Shown: piece after piece, positions 34,525 through 43,198 of the stretch
Position numbering within the stretch: the stretch's first letter is position 1
Layout of the letters: the number at the start of each line of letters is the position of its first letter
Source: Paenibacillus woosongensis
Lineage (GTDB): Bacteria > Bacillota > Bacilli > Paenibacillales > Paenibacillaceae
DNA: 64,000 nucleotides
Assembly (NCBI RefSeq): GCF_030122845.1
Contig: NZ_CP126084.1
Location: 2,790,001 to 2,854,000 of the forward strand
Reading direction: 5' to 3'
Notes under the pieces: model-generated
Told to the model about the DNA's origin: nothing
The model's database searches: none
Seen by the model: the letters and a program-made list of their open reading frames with translations, nothing else
Translations under genes and position numbers: made by a program

Positions 34525-35400
34525 TCAGACCCCTCCTTTTCCGCTGGCGATGAGGAAATGATCGGCGAGCTGCGCCAGAATCGCTTCCTTCTTCACGGAC
34601 TCAACCGTTATAGGGGTGTACAGCTTGGCGTTTAATTGCTCGACGAGGGACAGCGCCAGCGGGAGCTTTAGTCCTAACGACTCGATTTCCTGCCGATAAT
34701 ACGTAAAGAGCGTAAGCGGATCTGTTTTGAGTTTGACTTTACCACTTTCGAAAACGATGACGTCTTCAGCGTACTCGGCCAATAGGTCCATATCATGGGT
34801 TACAATGACCAGCGTGCGCTGCTTCTCCTTGCGCCAGCTGAGAAACAGCTCCATAAGCGACTGTTTGCCCTCGGTATCCAAACCTACCGTAGGCTCGTCC
34901 AGAATAAGCACGGAAGGCTCCATCACCAGCACTCCGGCAATCGCAGCTCTCCTCTTCTCCCCGCCGCTTAGCTCAAATGGCGACCGATCTCCGAAAGATT
35001 CGTCCAGACCGACCAGCCTAAGCGCCTCCAGCGCCTTGGCTCGGATCAGATCCTGCGGCCAGCCTAACTGGTTGGGACCAAAGGAAATATCCTTTAGAAC
35101 GGTCTCCTCAAATAGCTGGTGCTCCGGCATTTGAAATACGATGCCCACTTTGTCAAAGAGAACGGGCTTCCTTTTGCTGCCGCTCCTGATGATGGTGTCG
35201 CCAACATGGATGCTTCCCCGCGTCGGGTACAGCAGTCCATTAAGATGTTGGACGAAGGTAGATTTGCCAGAGCCCGTCCTTCCTACGACAGCGGTAATTT
35301 TATTGCTGTCCAGCTTCAAATTGAGTCCGCGCAGCACTTCGTTCTCGAGCGGCGTTCCAGCGTTATAGGAGTAAAATACGTCATTTAATGTAATTTCCAT
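34525..35400 (-). CDS. ecfA2: EcfA2, energy-coupling ATPase
   Basis: The 291-residue ABC ATPase has Walker A GRTGSGKST near 39, signature LSGGEKRRAAIAG and Walker B VLILDEPTVGLD. The downstream residues are typical of EcfA2. ATG 35400 was chosen because it begins the conserved MEITLNDVFYSYNAGTP; a longer frame from 35565 reads through the ecfA1 end and lacks a ribosome-binding site. The start overlaps the ecfA1 stop by 16 bases. With EcfA1 it forms the heterodimeric motor that binds the EcfT ARG motifs. Confidence 0.93.
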   Translation of the reverse strand: MEITLNDVFYSYNAGTPLENEVLRGLNLKLDSNKITAVVGRTGSGKSTFVQHLNGLLYPTRGSIHVGDTIIRSGSKRKPVLFDKVGIVFQMPEHQLFEETVLKDISFGPNQLGWPQDLIRAKALEALRLVGLDESFGDRSPFELSGGEKRRAAIAGVLVMEPSVLILDEPTVGLDTEGKQSLMELFLSWRKEKQRTLVIVTHDMDLLAEYAEDVIVFESGKVKLKTDPLTLFTYYRQEIESLGLKLPLALSLVEQLNAKLYTPITVESVKKEAILAQLADHFLIASGKGGV

Positions 35401-36197
35401 AATCCATCCACCAAATCTTCCATACAAAATAGGTTGCGCGGGAGCGGAATCCCTTTGCTTCGCAAAGCGTCCCTTACGTTTACAGCGAAAGGAGCCGCCA
35501 AGCCGGGAATCGAGAGATAGCCCTCCTCGAACAGCTTGCCCGGCGGACCGTCGTACCGAATACATCCATGATCCAGAACGATCAGTCTAGACGCCTCGGC
35601 CAGTTCCTCCATATCATGGGTGATTGAAATGATTGTGATCCCCTTCCGATTCAGTTCCCTGATCAGGCCCAGCACCTGCTGTCTGCCTTCCGGATCAAGC
35701 ATCGAAGTCGACTCGTCGAATATAATTACATCCGGCTCTACTGCCAGAATGCCGGCAATCGCAATTCTCTGTTTCTGACCGCCCGATAAGGAATCGACAT
35801 CAGCGTGGATGTAATCCAGCATGCCTACGCGTTCCAATACGAGCCTCACTTTCGTGGCAATCTCTTCTGGGGACAAGCAGAGATTCTGCAGGCCAAAAGC
35901 AACATCTTCATACACGGTAGAAGCAACGATTTGATTTTCGGGATTCTGAAAGACCATCCCGATTTTTTGTCGTATCGTTCCCAGCTCCCGTTCATTGCTG
36001 GTCCGGTAATCCTTATATCGTACCTCGCCCTCCGTAGGCAGCAGCAGCCCGTTGATCAGCTTGGCTGCCGTGGATTTCCCAGTGCCGTTTGTTCCTGCGA
36101 TAATCACATATTCACCGGGTGAAATCGTAAAGGATATATCGCTGAGAACGCAGTCCTGCTGGGGATACTGGAATGAGACGCCCGAAAAATGAATCAT
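35385..36197 (-). CDS. ecfA1: EcfA1, energy-coupling ATPase
   Basis: The 270-residue ABC ATPase has Walker A GTNGTGKST near 38, the Q-loop VFQNPENQIVASTVYEDVAFG that is typical of ECF ATPases, signature LSGGQKQRIAIAG and Walker B VIIFDESTSMLD. In this protein the Walker B ending reads DES rather than DEP, as in many EcfA1 proteins. It pairs with EcfA2. A good terminator separates it from bioY upstream, so it either has its own promoter in 36198-36255 or depends on readthrough. Confidence 0.93.
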   Translation of the reverse strand: MIHFSGVSFQYPQQDCVLSDISFTISPGEYVIIAGTNGTGKSTAAKLINGLLLPTEGEVRYKDYRTSNERELGTIRQKIGMVFQNPENQIVASTVYEDVAFGLQNLCLSPEEIATKVRLVLERVGMLDYIHADVDSLSGGQKQRIAIAGILAVEPDVIIFDESTSMLDPEGRQQVLGLIRELNRKGITIISITHDMEELAEASRLIVLDHGCIRYDGPPGKLFEEGYLSIPGLAAPFAVNVRDALRSKGIPLPRNLFCMEDLVDGLWKLH

Positions 36198-36255
36198 GGC
36201 ATGACCTCCAAATGATGTTAGTAGTGCAGCAGCAACGGAAATGTTTGGTTGAAAA

Positions 36256-36282
36256 AAGGTTTGCCAATTGGAGGCAAACCTT
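36256..36282 (-). terminator. Terminator between bioY and ecfA1
   Basis: AAGGTTTGCC pairs perfectly with GGCAAACCTT around a seven-base loop. On the minus strand it ends in CCTTTTTTCAACC. It should end bioY transcripts or leave partial readthrough into ecfA1. Confidence 0.85.
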
Positions 36283-36305
36283 ACGTATTCGCAATGGTAG
36301 GATAT

Positions 36306-36875
36306 TTAAGCTTTGTGTGAGCGGCTGTTCGCCTGGCGGAGCATAACTGGACTTACCTTCAGCATTCTGATCGCAATCAGTGAAGATACAACGACCTTGA
36401 GCAGATCGCCAGGGATAAAGGCGATGTTGCCAATAATGGCTTTCCCAAGCGGTACATCCGTCATAAAGGACATGTAAGGGATGCCGACGGCATAAATGAT
36501 CAGGATTCCGCCAACCACATTAATCAATATCAATTTCCAGAGATTGATGCGTGCGCCCATGCGCTGCACCATGTATCCGATCAAAAATGCAGCGATCGGC
36601 CAGCTTAAGAAGTAACCTCCGGTTGGACTGGCCAGGACGGACAAGCCTCCTCTTCCACCGGACAATAGAGGCGCTCCTGCGAGGACGATGATTGCGAAGA
36701 TAAGCAGACTTAAACCTCCTAATCTAGCGCCTAGAATACTGCCGGCCAACATGACTCCCAACGTTTGAACTGTAATCGGCACAGGGATGAACGGGAGCGG
36801 AATAGGAGGCAATAAACCTAAAACAGCCATGATTGCGGCAAATAAAGCCACATACATCATATCTTTGATTTTCAT
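36306..36875 (-). CDS. bioY: BioY, biotin-binding S component of ECF transporter
   Basis: The 189-residue protein of six membrane helices captures biotin. BioY signatures include MYVALFAAIMAVLGLLPP at the start, TVQTLGVMLAGSILGARLGG near 47-66 and SPTGGYFLSWPIAAFLIGY near 88. ATG 36875 was chosen because TAGGGGG lies upstream at a normal distance; a longer reading adds 17 unconserved residues. It lies just upstream of a full ECF motor (ecfA1, ecfA2, ecfT), though a terminator separates them. An inverted repeat in the promoter region may be its operator. Confidence 0.92.
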   Translation of the reverse strand: MKIKDMMYVALFAAIMAVLGLLPPIPLPFIPVPITVQTLGVMLAGSILGARLGGLSLLIFAIIVLAGAPLLSGGRGGLSVLASPTGGYFLSWPIAAFLIGYMVQRMGARINLWKLILINVVGGILIIYAVGIPYMSFMTDVPLGKAIIGNIAFIPGDLLKVVVSSLIAIRMLKVSPVMLRQANSRSHKA

Positions 36876-36918
36876 AAATCGGCCCCCTAGTATTCGATTT
36901 TCATTTGATAGATTCAAT

Positions 36919-36957
36919 ATTGACACAATAATGACATAATATTTTTTTCATGTCAAT
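36919..36957 (-). promoter_or_regulatory. Promoter and inverted repeat upstream of bioY
   Basis: On the minus strand TTGACA (36956-36951) and CATTAT 17 bases later form a promoter. The same DNA holds ATTGACA (36919-36925) inverted to TGTCAAT (36951-36957), with an ATGACAT motif between. It does not match the Bacillus BirA site TTGTTAAC, so the regulator is unknown. Confidence 0.5.
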
Positions 36958-36985
36958 AATTAACTTTTAAAGACAAAAAAAACAA

Positions 36986-37015
36986 ATAGCGTCTCACTTG
37001 GCAGTGAGACGCTAT
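36986..37015 (-). terminator. Terminator of the cysJI operon
   Basis: ATAGCGTCTCAC pairs perfectly with GTGAGACGCTAT (12 bp, six-base loop). On the minus strand it is followed by TTGTTTTTTTTGTCT. It lies just past cysI. Confidence 0.93.
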
Positions 37016-37032
37016 GCTTGACTCGGCAATAT

Positions 37033-38754
37033 TTAAGCGTGGAAATTCTGGCCGTCGGTGACTTCCTGAACGTAACCGGCACGAATGACGAAATCGCCGA
37101 AATGCTCGCCTTCTTGGCGATCTTTGGAGTAATGAGTAATGATCGGCTGCAAGGATTCCAGAATTTCAGCCTCGCCGATATTTTCTTTGTACAATTTATT
37201 CAAGCGGTTCCCAGAGAACCCCCCGCCAAGATACATATTGTACTTGCCTGGCGCTTTGCCGATAAAGGCAATTTCAGCAAGCATCGGTCTGGCACAGCCG
37301 TTCGGGCAGCCTGTCATCCGAATGACGATATCTTCCTCCTGCAGACCGGATTCCTCCAGCATTGGCTCGATCTTGTCGAGCAATGTCGGCAAATAACGCT
37401 CTGACTCAGCCATGGCGAGGCCGCAGGTCGGGAACGCCACGCAGGCCATGGAGTTTCTACGTAGCGCAGAATAATGCAGGCCGTCGGTAAGTCCATACTG
37501 CTGAATCAAACCTTCGATTTTTTTCTTCTTCTGGCTGCTGACGTTTGCGATGATCAGGTTCTGGTTCGGCGTAAGCCGGAAATCCCCGGTATGGACCTTG
37601 GCGATTTCCCGCAGGCCCGTCATCAGCTTGTAATCCGCTTCATCCTTGATTCTTCCGTTCTGAATAAAAAGCGTAAAATGCCATTTGTTGTTACTGCCCT
37701 TCACCCATCCGTAACGATCGCCGTTATGCTCAAAGTGAAAAGGCTTTGCTTCCTGCAGGCTCCATCCCAGGCGATTTGTCAGCTCCTGAACGAACCAATC
37801 GATACCCCGGTCATCAATCGTATATTTGAAACGCGCATGCTTCCGGACGGAACGGTCTCCATAGTCTCGCTGTATCGTGACGGTCTTCTCCGCCACATCG
37901 ATGATTTGCTCCGGCAAGCAGAAGCCGATTACTTTGGATACCTGCGGATAAGTTTTTACATCACCGTGGGTCATTCCCATACCGCCGCCCACCGTAACAT
38001 TGAAGCCTTTTAGCTGTCCGTTCTCAACTATTGCAATGAAGCCCAAATCCTGCGAGAAAACATCGACATCATTCGAAGGCGGGACGGCTAGGCCGATTTT
38101 GAACTTCCGCGGCAAATAGACGCGTCCATAGATAGGCTCCTGCTCGGCTTGATCATTGCTATCGATAACCTTCTCGCCGTCCAGCCAAATCTCATGGTAC
38201 GCCTTCGTTTGCGGATCAAGGTGGTCGCTTACTTTGCTGGCCCAATGATATACCTCGGAATGGATTTCCGATTGGTACGGATTCGGGTTGCACATCACGT
38301 TACGGTTCACATCACCGCAAGCGGCCAAAGTGCTCAGCATGGCTTCATTTACTTCCTGAATGGTCTTCTTCAAGTTCCACTTGATGACCCCATGAAGCTG
38401 GAACGATTGCCGCGTCGTCAACCGAATCGTTCCGTTTGCATACTTCTGCGATACGCTGTCCATCATGAGCCATTGCTCTGGCGTTACGACGCCGCCTGCT
38501 GCACGCACCCGCAGCATGAATTGATAAGCCGGCTCCAGCTTCTGCTTTTGACGTTCGTTCCGCAAATCCCGGTCGTCCTGCATATAGCTGCCATGGAATT
38601 TCATCAGCCGGTTATCGTCCTCCGGTATGGACCCGGTTATCGGATCTTGAAGCGTCTCTTCCAGGCTTCCGCGCAAATAATTACTTCTTATCTTAATATC
38701 TTCAACGTCGCTATGCGGCGCGCTGTTCGGCGACATTAAATTGTTGTCTGACAT
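37033..38754 (-). CDS. cysI: Sulfite reductase [NADPH] hemoprotein beta subunit
   Basis: The 573-residue siroheme enzyme reduces sulfite to sulfide with six electrons supplied by CysJ. The coupled 4Fe-4S/siroheme ligands are visible as C-x5-C in [14 protein letters not shown] near 434 and C-x3-C in [13 protein letters not shown] near 480. The N-terminal sulfite-binding region includes [19 protein letters not shown]. The size fits CysI. It lies 40 bases after cysJ, and the terminator that follows closes the operon. Confidence 0.96.
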   Translation of the reverse strand: MSDNNLMSPNSAPHSDVEDIKIRSNYLRGSLEETLQDPITGSIPEDDNRLMKFHGSYMQDDRDLRNERQKQKLEPAYQFMLRVRAAGGVVTPEQWLMMDSVSQKYANGTIRLTTRQSFQLHGVIKWNLKKTIQEVNEAMLSTLAACGDVNRNVMCNPNPYQSEIHSEVYHWASKVSDHLDPQTKAYHEIWLDGEKVIDSNDQAEQEPIYGRVYLPRKFKIGLAVPPSNDVDVFSQDLGFIAIVENGQLKGFNVTVGGGMGMTHGDVKTYPQVSKVIGFCLPEQIIDVAEKTVTIQRDYGDRSVRKHARFKYTIDDRGIDWFVQELTNRLGWSLQEAKPFHFEHNGDRYGWVKGSNNKWHFTLFIQNGRIKDEADYKLMTGLREIAKVHTGDFRLTPNQNLIIANVSSQKKKKIEGLIQQYGLTDGLHYSALRRNSMACVAFPTCGLAMAESERYLPTLLDKIEPMLEESGLQEEDIVIRMTGCPNGCARPMLAEIAFIGKAPGKYNMYLGGGFSGNRLNKLYKENIGEAEILESLQPIITHYSKDRQEGEHFGDFVIRAGYVQEVTDGQNFHA

Positions 38755-38793
38755 ATTGGCAATTCTCCTCTCGTAATCTCCAGGATTCCCCGC

Positions 38794-40617
38794 TTAATAT
38801 ACATCCCGTTGATAACGTTTCTCCTGCTGCATCCGCGTCAAATACTCTGCAGCTTCCTCCGGGCTAAGACCGCCCTCTTGTTCAAGAATAGCAGCCAAGG
38901 CGGCATGCACGTCATGGGCCATCTTCTTCTCGTCCCCGCATACATACACTACCGCGCCTTCCTGCAGCCACTTGTAGAGCTCTTTGCTCTTCTCGAGCAT
39001 CCGGTGCTGAACGTAGACCTTCTTGTCGGTATCCCGGGAGAACGCAACATCCATGCGGGTCAGCACGCCGTCTTTAAGCCAGCGCTGCCACTCCACCTGA
39101 TACAGGAAGTCCGTTGAAAAATGCTGATCTCCATAGAACAGCCACGACTTTCCTTGCGCCCCCGTCTCTTCCCGTTCGCCTAGAAAAGCCCGGAAAGGCG
39201 CAACTCCCGTTCCCGGACCGATCATAATGATCGGAGTATCAGGATTCTCCGGCAGCTTAAAGCTTGGGTTATGCTGAACGAATACCGGCAAGGTATCCCC
39301 CGGCTCTACCCGTTCTGCAAGCTGAACTGAACATACCCCGTAACGGTTGCGGCCATACGCTTCATAACGGACGGTGCGGACGGTGAGATGCACCTCGTCC
39401 GGATATGCTTTGGGACTGCTGGCAATGGAGTACAGGCGCGCAGGAATTTTCCGCAGAATCGACACGAACTGGCTGGCGCTTACCCCCGCAAAAGAGTAAT
39501 CCGTAACCAGATCGAGCAGATCGCGTTCAGCCAGATAGGCCCGCAGCTCCTGTTCGCGCCCGGCTTCAAACAGCTGCTTCAGCTCTCCGTTCGTGCTTAG
39601 CTGCGCAGCTTGCTCCAGCAGGGGTTTAGTCAATACCGTAATTTCATAATAGCGACGCAGGGCATCCCGAAGGGTCCGCTGTTCTCCGTTCTTATTTACG
39701 GTGATCGTTTCCTCGCCGTTCCAGCCCATAGCCGCGATCAGATCCTCGACCAGCTGCGGATGATTCTCCGGATAAATGCCCAGGCTGTCTCCTGGTTCAT
39801 ACTGAAGGTTCGAGCCTTCCAGCGATAGCTCGATATGGCGGGTCTCCCGATCCGAGCCGCGGCCGTTCAGATTCAGGTTCTCCAGCACTTCCGCGGAGAA
39901 CGGGTTGCTTCTCGAATATTCGGACTCCGTGCCGCTGACTGCGGCCGCAGAAGCTGTGCTGCTGACCGAAGCACCGGATGCCGATAGCTTGCCGAGCGCT
40001 TCGAGGACATTCCCCATCCATTCTGCGGCGGATTCATCGAAATCAACATCGCAATCCACACGCGGAGATATCCGTTCGCCGCCAAGCTCCTCCAGACGTT
40101 TATCGAAATCTTTCCCTGTCTGGCAGAAGAACTCATAGGAGGTATCTCCAAGCGCAAGGACGGAATAACGCAGTCCTTCGAGCTTCGGGGCACGCTTGCT
40201 ATGAAGGAATTCATAGAAGGCGATAGCGCTGTCCGGCGGTTCTCCCTCGCCATGTGTACTTACGACAATAAACAGGTTCTCAATTTTCTTCAGTGTATTT
40301 GGCTTGAAATCGCTCATCGACGCCAAAGAGACCTGGAAGCTCTGTTCTTCCAGCTTCTTCGACAGCTTTCCAGCCAGATTATGACTGTTCCCCGTCTGCG
40401 AGCCGTAGAGCACGGTCACTTCCTTGGAAATGGCCGGTTCTGCGGCCGCAACTGCCTGAACGAGATTAGCTGCAGCGGTTGGCGCACCGGCTCCCTGCAA
40501 TGCGACCAAATATCCGCTTAGCCAAATACGCTGATGATCGTTTAGCGTAGGAAGAAGGCGATTGAGCAGCTCCGCCTGCTCTTGACTAAATGGGCTGTTA
40601 CTCACTTGTAGTTCCAA
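38794..40617 (-). CDS. cysJ: Sulfite reductase [NADPH] flavoprotein alpha subunit
   Basis: The roughly 607-residue diflavin reductase passes electrons from NADPH through FAD and FMN to CysI. The N-terminal flavodoxin domain has LYGSQTGNSHNLAGKL near 70. A connecting FAD domain follows (RLYSIASSPKAYPDEVHLTV). The C-terminal NADP domain has MIGPGTGVAPFRAFLGERE and ends KRYQRDVY, the typical C-terminal aromatic. TTG 40617 was chosen because GAGGTGG lies upstream and the resulting start LELQVSNSPFSQEQ lines up with the Bacillus protein start. GTG 40632 is the alternative. Confidence 0.94.
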   Translation of the reverse strand: MELQVSNSPFSQEQAELLNRLLPTLNDHQRIWLSGYLVALQGAGAPTAAANLVQAVAAAEPAISKEVTVLYGSQTGNSHNLAGKLSKKLEEQSFQVSLASMSDFKPNTLKKIENLFIVVSTHGEGEPPDSAIAFYEFLHSKRAPKLEGLRYSVLALGDTSYEFFCQTGKDFDKRLEELGGERISPRVDCDVDFDESAAEWMGNVLEALGKLSASGASVSSTASAAAVSGTESEYSRSNPFSAEVLENLNLNGRGSDRETRHIELSLEGSNLQYEPGDSLGIYPENHPQLVEDLIAAMGWNGEETITVNKNGEQRTLRDALRRYYEITVLTKPLLEQAAQLSTNGELKQLFEAGREQELRAYLAERDLLDLVTDYSFAGVSASQFVSILRKIPARLYSIASSPKAYPDEVHLTVRTVRYEAYGRNRYGVCSVQLAERVEPGDTLPVFVQHNPSFKLPENPDTPIIMIGPGTGVAPFRAFLGEREETGAQGKSWLFYGDQHFSTDFLYQVEWQRWLKDGVLTRMDVAFSRDTDKKVYVQHRMLEKSKELYKWLQEGAVVYVCGDEKKMAHDVHAALAAILEQEGGLSPEEAAEYLTRMQQEKRYQRDVY

Positions 40618-40787
40618 CAATATCCACCTCACGCAGCATACATAGAATTTAAATTAATTCCTAGTATTACTATCTATTTATCATTTAATAAAATTTATCA
40701 TAGCGTGTGCTGGTGGTCAATTAGAATGATCTTATATCTTTGATTAGGAAAACTAATAATTGCAAACCCGTTGCCCGTTGAAGCAAA

Positions 40788-40818
40788 AAAGACCCCGCGC
40801 CAAGGGCGCAGAGTCTTT
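40788..40818 (-). terminator. Terminator of the MerR-type regulator unit
   Basis: AAAGACCCCGCGCC pairs with GGGCGCAGAGTCTTT with small internal bulges. On the minus strand it is followed by TTTTTTGC. It ends transcripts from the genes at 40899-41854. Confidence 0.75.
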
Positions 40819-40852
40819 AAACGTGGGAAGCGGTAGCTTCAAGTGATATTCA

Positions 40853-40911
40853 ATTTATGGCGCAGCCCATCATGGAGCTCCCCCTAGGGGGTTACCATTT
40901 ATGGCGCAGCC
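40853..40911. repeat. 15-base direct repeat flanking a GC palindrome
   Basis: ATTTATGGCGCAGCC occurs at 40853-40867 and again at 40897-40911, 44 bases apart. Between them CCCCCTAGGGGG (40880-40891) is a perfect palindrome. The second copy overlaps the stop of the small gene at 40899, so one copy may be a tandem duplication of that 3' end. Function unknown. Confidence 0.6.
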
Positions 40912-41069
40912 GCCTTCCAATAGCTAGGGTGCCTTGCCAGAGAACAATCGACGCAATATCGATTTTCTCTTCCTTTTGAGAGAGTACATGGTAAATCAAC
41001 TACCTTTCGGAATACAGGATTCTGCCGTTCCGTCTGTTCATTGATTATGGCCACTTCCCACTTGTTCAT
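40899..41069 (-). CDS. Possible small protein downstream of the MerR-type regulator
   Basis: A 56-codon frame begins at ATG 41069, with GGGGAGCGGG just upstream, 27 bases after the regulator stop. It encodes MNKWEVAIINEQTERQNPVF and ends in a basic Cys-containing segment (YCVDCSLARHPSYW) then KAAAP. I do not recognise it. The good ribosome-binding site and operon position support it; the short length and repeat-derived C-terminus argue caution. Confidence 0.4.
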   Translation of the reverse strand: MNKWEVAIINEQTERQNPVFRKVVDLPCTLSKGRENRYCVDCSLARHPSYWKAAAP

Positions 41070-41095
41070 TATTACCCGCTCCCCGCAGGGATGAA

Positions 41096-41854
41096 TCAAT
41101 TTCCCGTATAAATGAGAATTGCATCGCGAAGGAACTGTGCCGTACCTGATTGTTCTGCATCATAATAAGCGGTGAACCGCTCATCGTCCACGTACATCTG
41201 CGCCAGCCCGGCATGAGCTTCTGCGTTGTATTCGTTCCAAGTATAGCACAGCCACTGCTTGTGCAGATCCGCCGCCCGCTGGGCGATTTCGCTAGCTGGA
41301 TCGCCGGTTCGATATGCTTCGGCCAACGTCCGCTTAAGCTCTTCCTCTAATTGCGTCATTTTTTCATATTGCTCCTCCGTCATCCCGCGCAATTTCAAGT
41401 TGGACTGGTCAACCTTTTCATTCCCGTATTTTTCGCGGATTTCCCTGCCGTATTTCTGCTCGTTATCGTCGATCAATTGCTGTTTGAACCCTTCAAACTT
41501 CTCTTTATCCGTCATGCTTATTCTCCCTTCATGCATAGCAATCGTCTTATCCACATTTCCAATCAGGACATCCAATTGCCTTCTTCTGTCAAGGAGCTGT
41601 TCCCGGTGCTGCTTAAGCGCCAAAACGCTGTTGAAACTGGGCGAGGTGATGATCGCTTTGATCTGCTCCAGTGAAATGCCCAGCTCGCGGTAGAACAAAA
41701 TTTGCTGCAGCAGATCTACTTCTGCTTGGCCGTAGATGCGGTACCCGGACGAGTTGATTCTTGCCGGCTTAAGAATATCAATCTCGTCATAATAGCGAAG
41801 CGTTCTCGTGCTGACTCCGGCTAGCCGGGCCAGCTTCTGTATGGTATATTCCAT
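41096..41854 (-). CDS. MerR-family regulator with TipAS drug-binding domain
   Basis: The 252-residue regulator has an N-terminal MerR winged helix (YTIQKLARLAGVSTRTLRYY, then ILKPARINSSGYRIYG), a long coiled-coil dimerisation helix (about 80-125) and a C-terminal TipAS-type domain (from about 140, including KQWLCYTWNEYNAEAHAGLA and YVDDERFTAYYD). TipA-like proteins are activated by binding antibiotics and bend the promoter. ATG 41854 has AGGAGG upstream. It probably autoregulates; no drug transporter is adjacent, only a small frame. Confidence 0.92.
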   Translation of the reverse strand: MEYTIQKLARLAGVSTRTLRYYDEIDILKPARINSSGYRIYGQAEVDLLQQILFYRELGISLEQIKAIITSPSFNSVLALKQHREQLLDRRRQLDVLIGNVDKTIAMHEGRISMTDKEKFEGFKQQLIDDNEQKYGREIREKYGNEKVDQSNLKLRGMTEEQYEKMTQLEEELKRTLAEAYRTGDPASEIAQRAADLHKQWLCYTWNEYNAEAHAGLAQMYVDDERFTAYYDAEQSGTAQFLRDAILIYTGN

Positions 41855-41968
41855 GGGATCACCTCCTGACAACATCACTGTACACCTTTACGTAACGAGA
41901 AGGTCAACCCTAATATTTTTAAAATATATGGCTATGTTAAATTCTAATGTTGATATTTGACCAAAAGA

Positions 41969-41995
41969 AAACCGCCTTCGTAGAATAGACGGTTT
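41969..41995 (-). terminator. Weak terminator after the kinase-like ATPase gene
   Basis: AAACCG (41969-41974) pairs with CGGTTT (41990-41995), followed on the minus strand by TTTTCTTTTGG. The stem is short but well placed after the gene at 42028. Confidence 0.6.
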
Positions 41996-42027
41996 ATTGC
42001 TATCCGTTAGTACAACAATAAAAATCA

Positions 42028-42585
42028 CTATAAAGCGAATCTGTTCTTAATGATTTCAGCAACCTCACAAGCACTTAAATTCGAGTTGTTAATTCTGATG
42101 TAATTTTCTCTTTTAATTTCTCCCTCGAAGGAGTTTAATCGATGTTGCTCCATTGTCTGTAATAGATCCTGTTCAGAACGAGTAACATTCCTTTTTGTTG
42201 GTTTGTGTTCAAGTCTGTGAGGAGTCTTGTTACGCTCAATTCTTTTCTCAAGATCGGCTTCAAGCTCAACAAAATACACTTCGCCATCTTTATCTTCGAT
42301 TGTTTTGCAAATTTTATCAACGTAGTCCCAATCCTCTTGCAAATCGAATCCCCATACATAAGTGAAAATCATTCCATACATATCACTATCAGCGGCGGCT
42401 TCAAATATGTCTTGACGAAATTTATTTACTAATCTCCACATTTCACGATTAAAACCGAATAGGGGAGCTAACATTTCAATTGTTACGTGATTGTGGAACA
42501 ACTTTAGTTCAGTTACCTTCTCCAATTGATGTCCTACTGTCATTTTTCCTACCGCCTGCGGCCCAAATATTATAACAAATTTCAT
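42028..42585 (-). CDS. P-loop ATPase/kinase-like protein
   Basis: The 185-residue protein opens with VIIFGPQAVGKMTVGHQL, a Walker A motif in which the usual Ser/Thr pair is MT. It resembles small shikimate-kinase-like or AAA-type nucleotide kinases. The middle holds EVYFVELEADLEKRIERN, which looks like the LID-proximal strand and helix of the P-loop kinase fold. The substrate is unknown. The gene is AT-rich compared with its neighbours and stands alone next to a dead transposase, so horizontal acquisition is possible. GGGGAT lies upstream of ATG 42585. Confidence 0.75.
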   Translation of the reverse strand: MKFVIIFGPQAVGKMTVGHQLEKVTELKLFHNHVTIEMLAPLFGFNREMWRLVNKFRQDIFEAAADSDMYGMIFTYVWGFDLQEDWDYVDKICKTIEDKDGEVYFVELEADLEKRIERNKTPHRLEHKPTKRNVTRSEQDLLQTMEQHRLNSFEGEIKRENYIRINNSNLSACEVAEIIKNRFAL

Positions 42586-42653
42586 TAAATCATCCCCTTG
42601 GAAGATATTTCAATAATACTATCACTATTTGAACAAGATTCGTAGCAGTTTTA

Positions 42654-43104
42654 TTAAATTAGACTGCCCGTTAGCTTAACAAGAATAAGCAGAAAGCATT
42701 CCTTGCTGTCTAAGTAACGAAACCAAGCCAAATAATGATGCAAATATTTAGTTGCAACACCGTTAAATCGATCCAACCATTTTTTCAAACGGCTGTGATA
42801 GCTGTTGACGTTTTATGTCTCCAGTGCGTGTTTTAACAGCGTACTTACCAAATCGCACAACAGAATGGTTTTTGCAATGTGGACAAACAAGCCCATCTTT
42901 ATGTTTCTGCTATTGAATCTCATCAATCGCTCGAACTGGAACCGCAACTCCCTTCGTTCGTGACTGCAAAAAGTAGATAAGCTCTCGCTTACCAGTATCG
43001 TCCAACATATCAGCATGCTTTTTAAGTTCCTTTAGATCCATAGATAAATCATCTACGAACAATGATATTAGCCTTGTTATAGAACATTTGTTCGCGATTA
43101 TCAA
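42654..43104 (-). pseudogene. Decayed IS1595/ISXO2-family transposase
   Basis: Three fragments of one transposase lie in order. The N-terminal piece (43104-42910) ends at an in-frame TAG. The frame then continues with a zinc ribbon half (GLVCPHCKNHSVVRFGKY). After an internal deletion that removed the DDE catalytic domain, another frame (42812-42654) gives NSYHSRLKKWLDRFNGVATK and YLHHYLAWFRYLDS, the conserved C-terminus of IS1595-type transposases. Stops, frameshift and deletion make it non-functional. Terminal inverted repeats were not found. It shows past insertion between the kinase-like and pectate lyase genes. Confidence 0.8.
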
Positions 43105-43145
43105 TTATCAACAACGAGATTTAACAAAGCCAAATATATAAAAGA

Positions 43146-43180
43146 CCTGCGAATGACAACACGTGCATGTCATTCGCAGG
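43146..43180 (-). terminator. Terminator of the pectate lyase gene
   Basis: CCTGCGAATGACA pairs perfectly with TGTCATTCGCAGG (13 bp). On the minus strand TCTTTTATATATTTGG follows. It lies 19 bases past the stop. Confidence 0.9.
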
Positions 43181-43198
43181 CCGTAACAGGCTAAACTA

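Noticed and set aside
36919-36957. BirA operator upstream of bioY
   Set aside because: The inverted repeat lacks the TTGTTAAC half-sites expected for Bacillus BirA, so it was recorded as an unassigned repeat.
40633-40787. S-box or T-box leader before cysJ
   Set aside because: No conserved T-box or SAM-riboswitch core was found; the segment is A/T-rich promoter DNA only.
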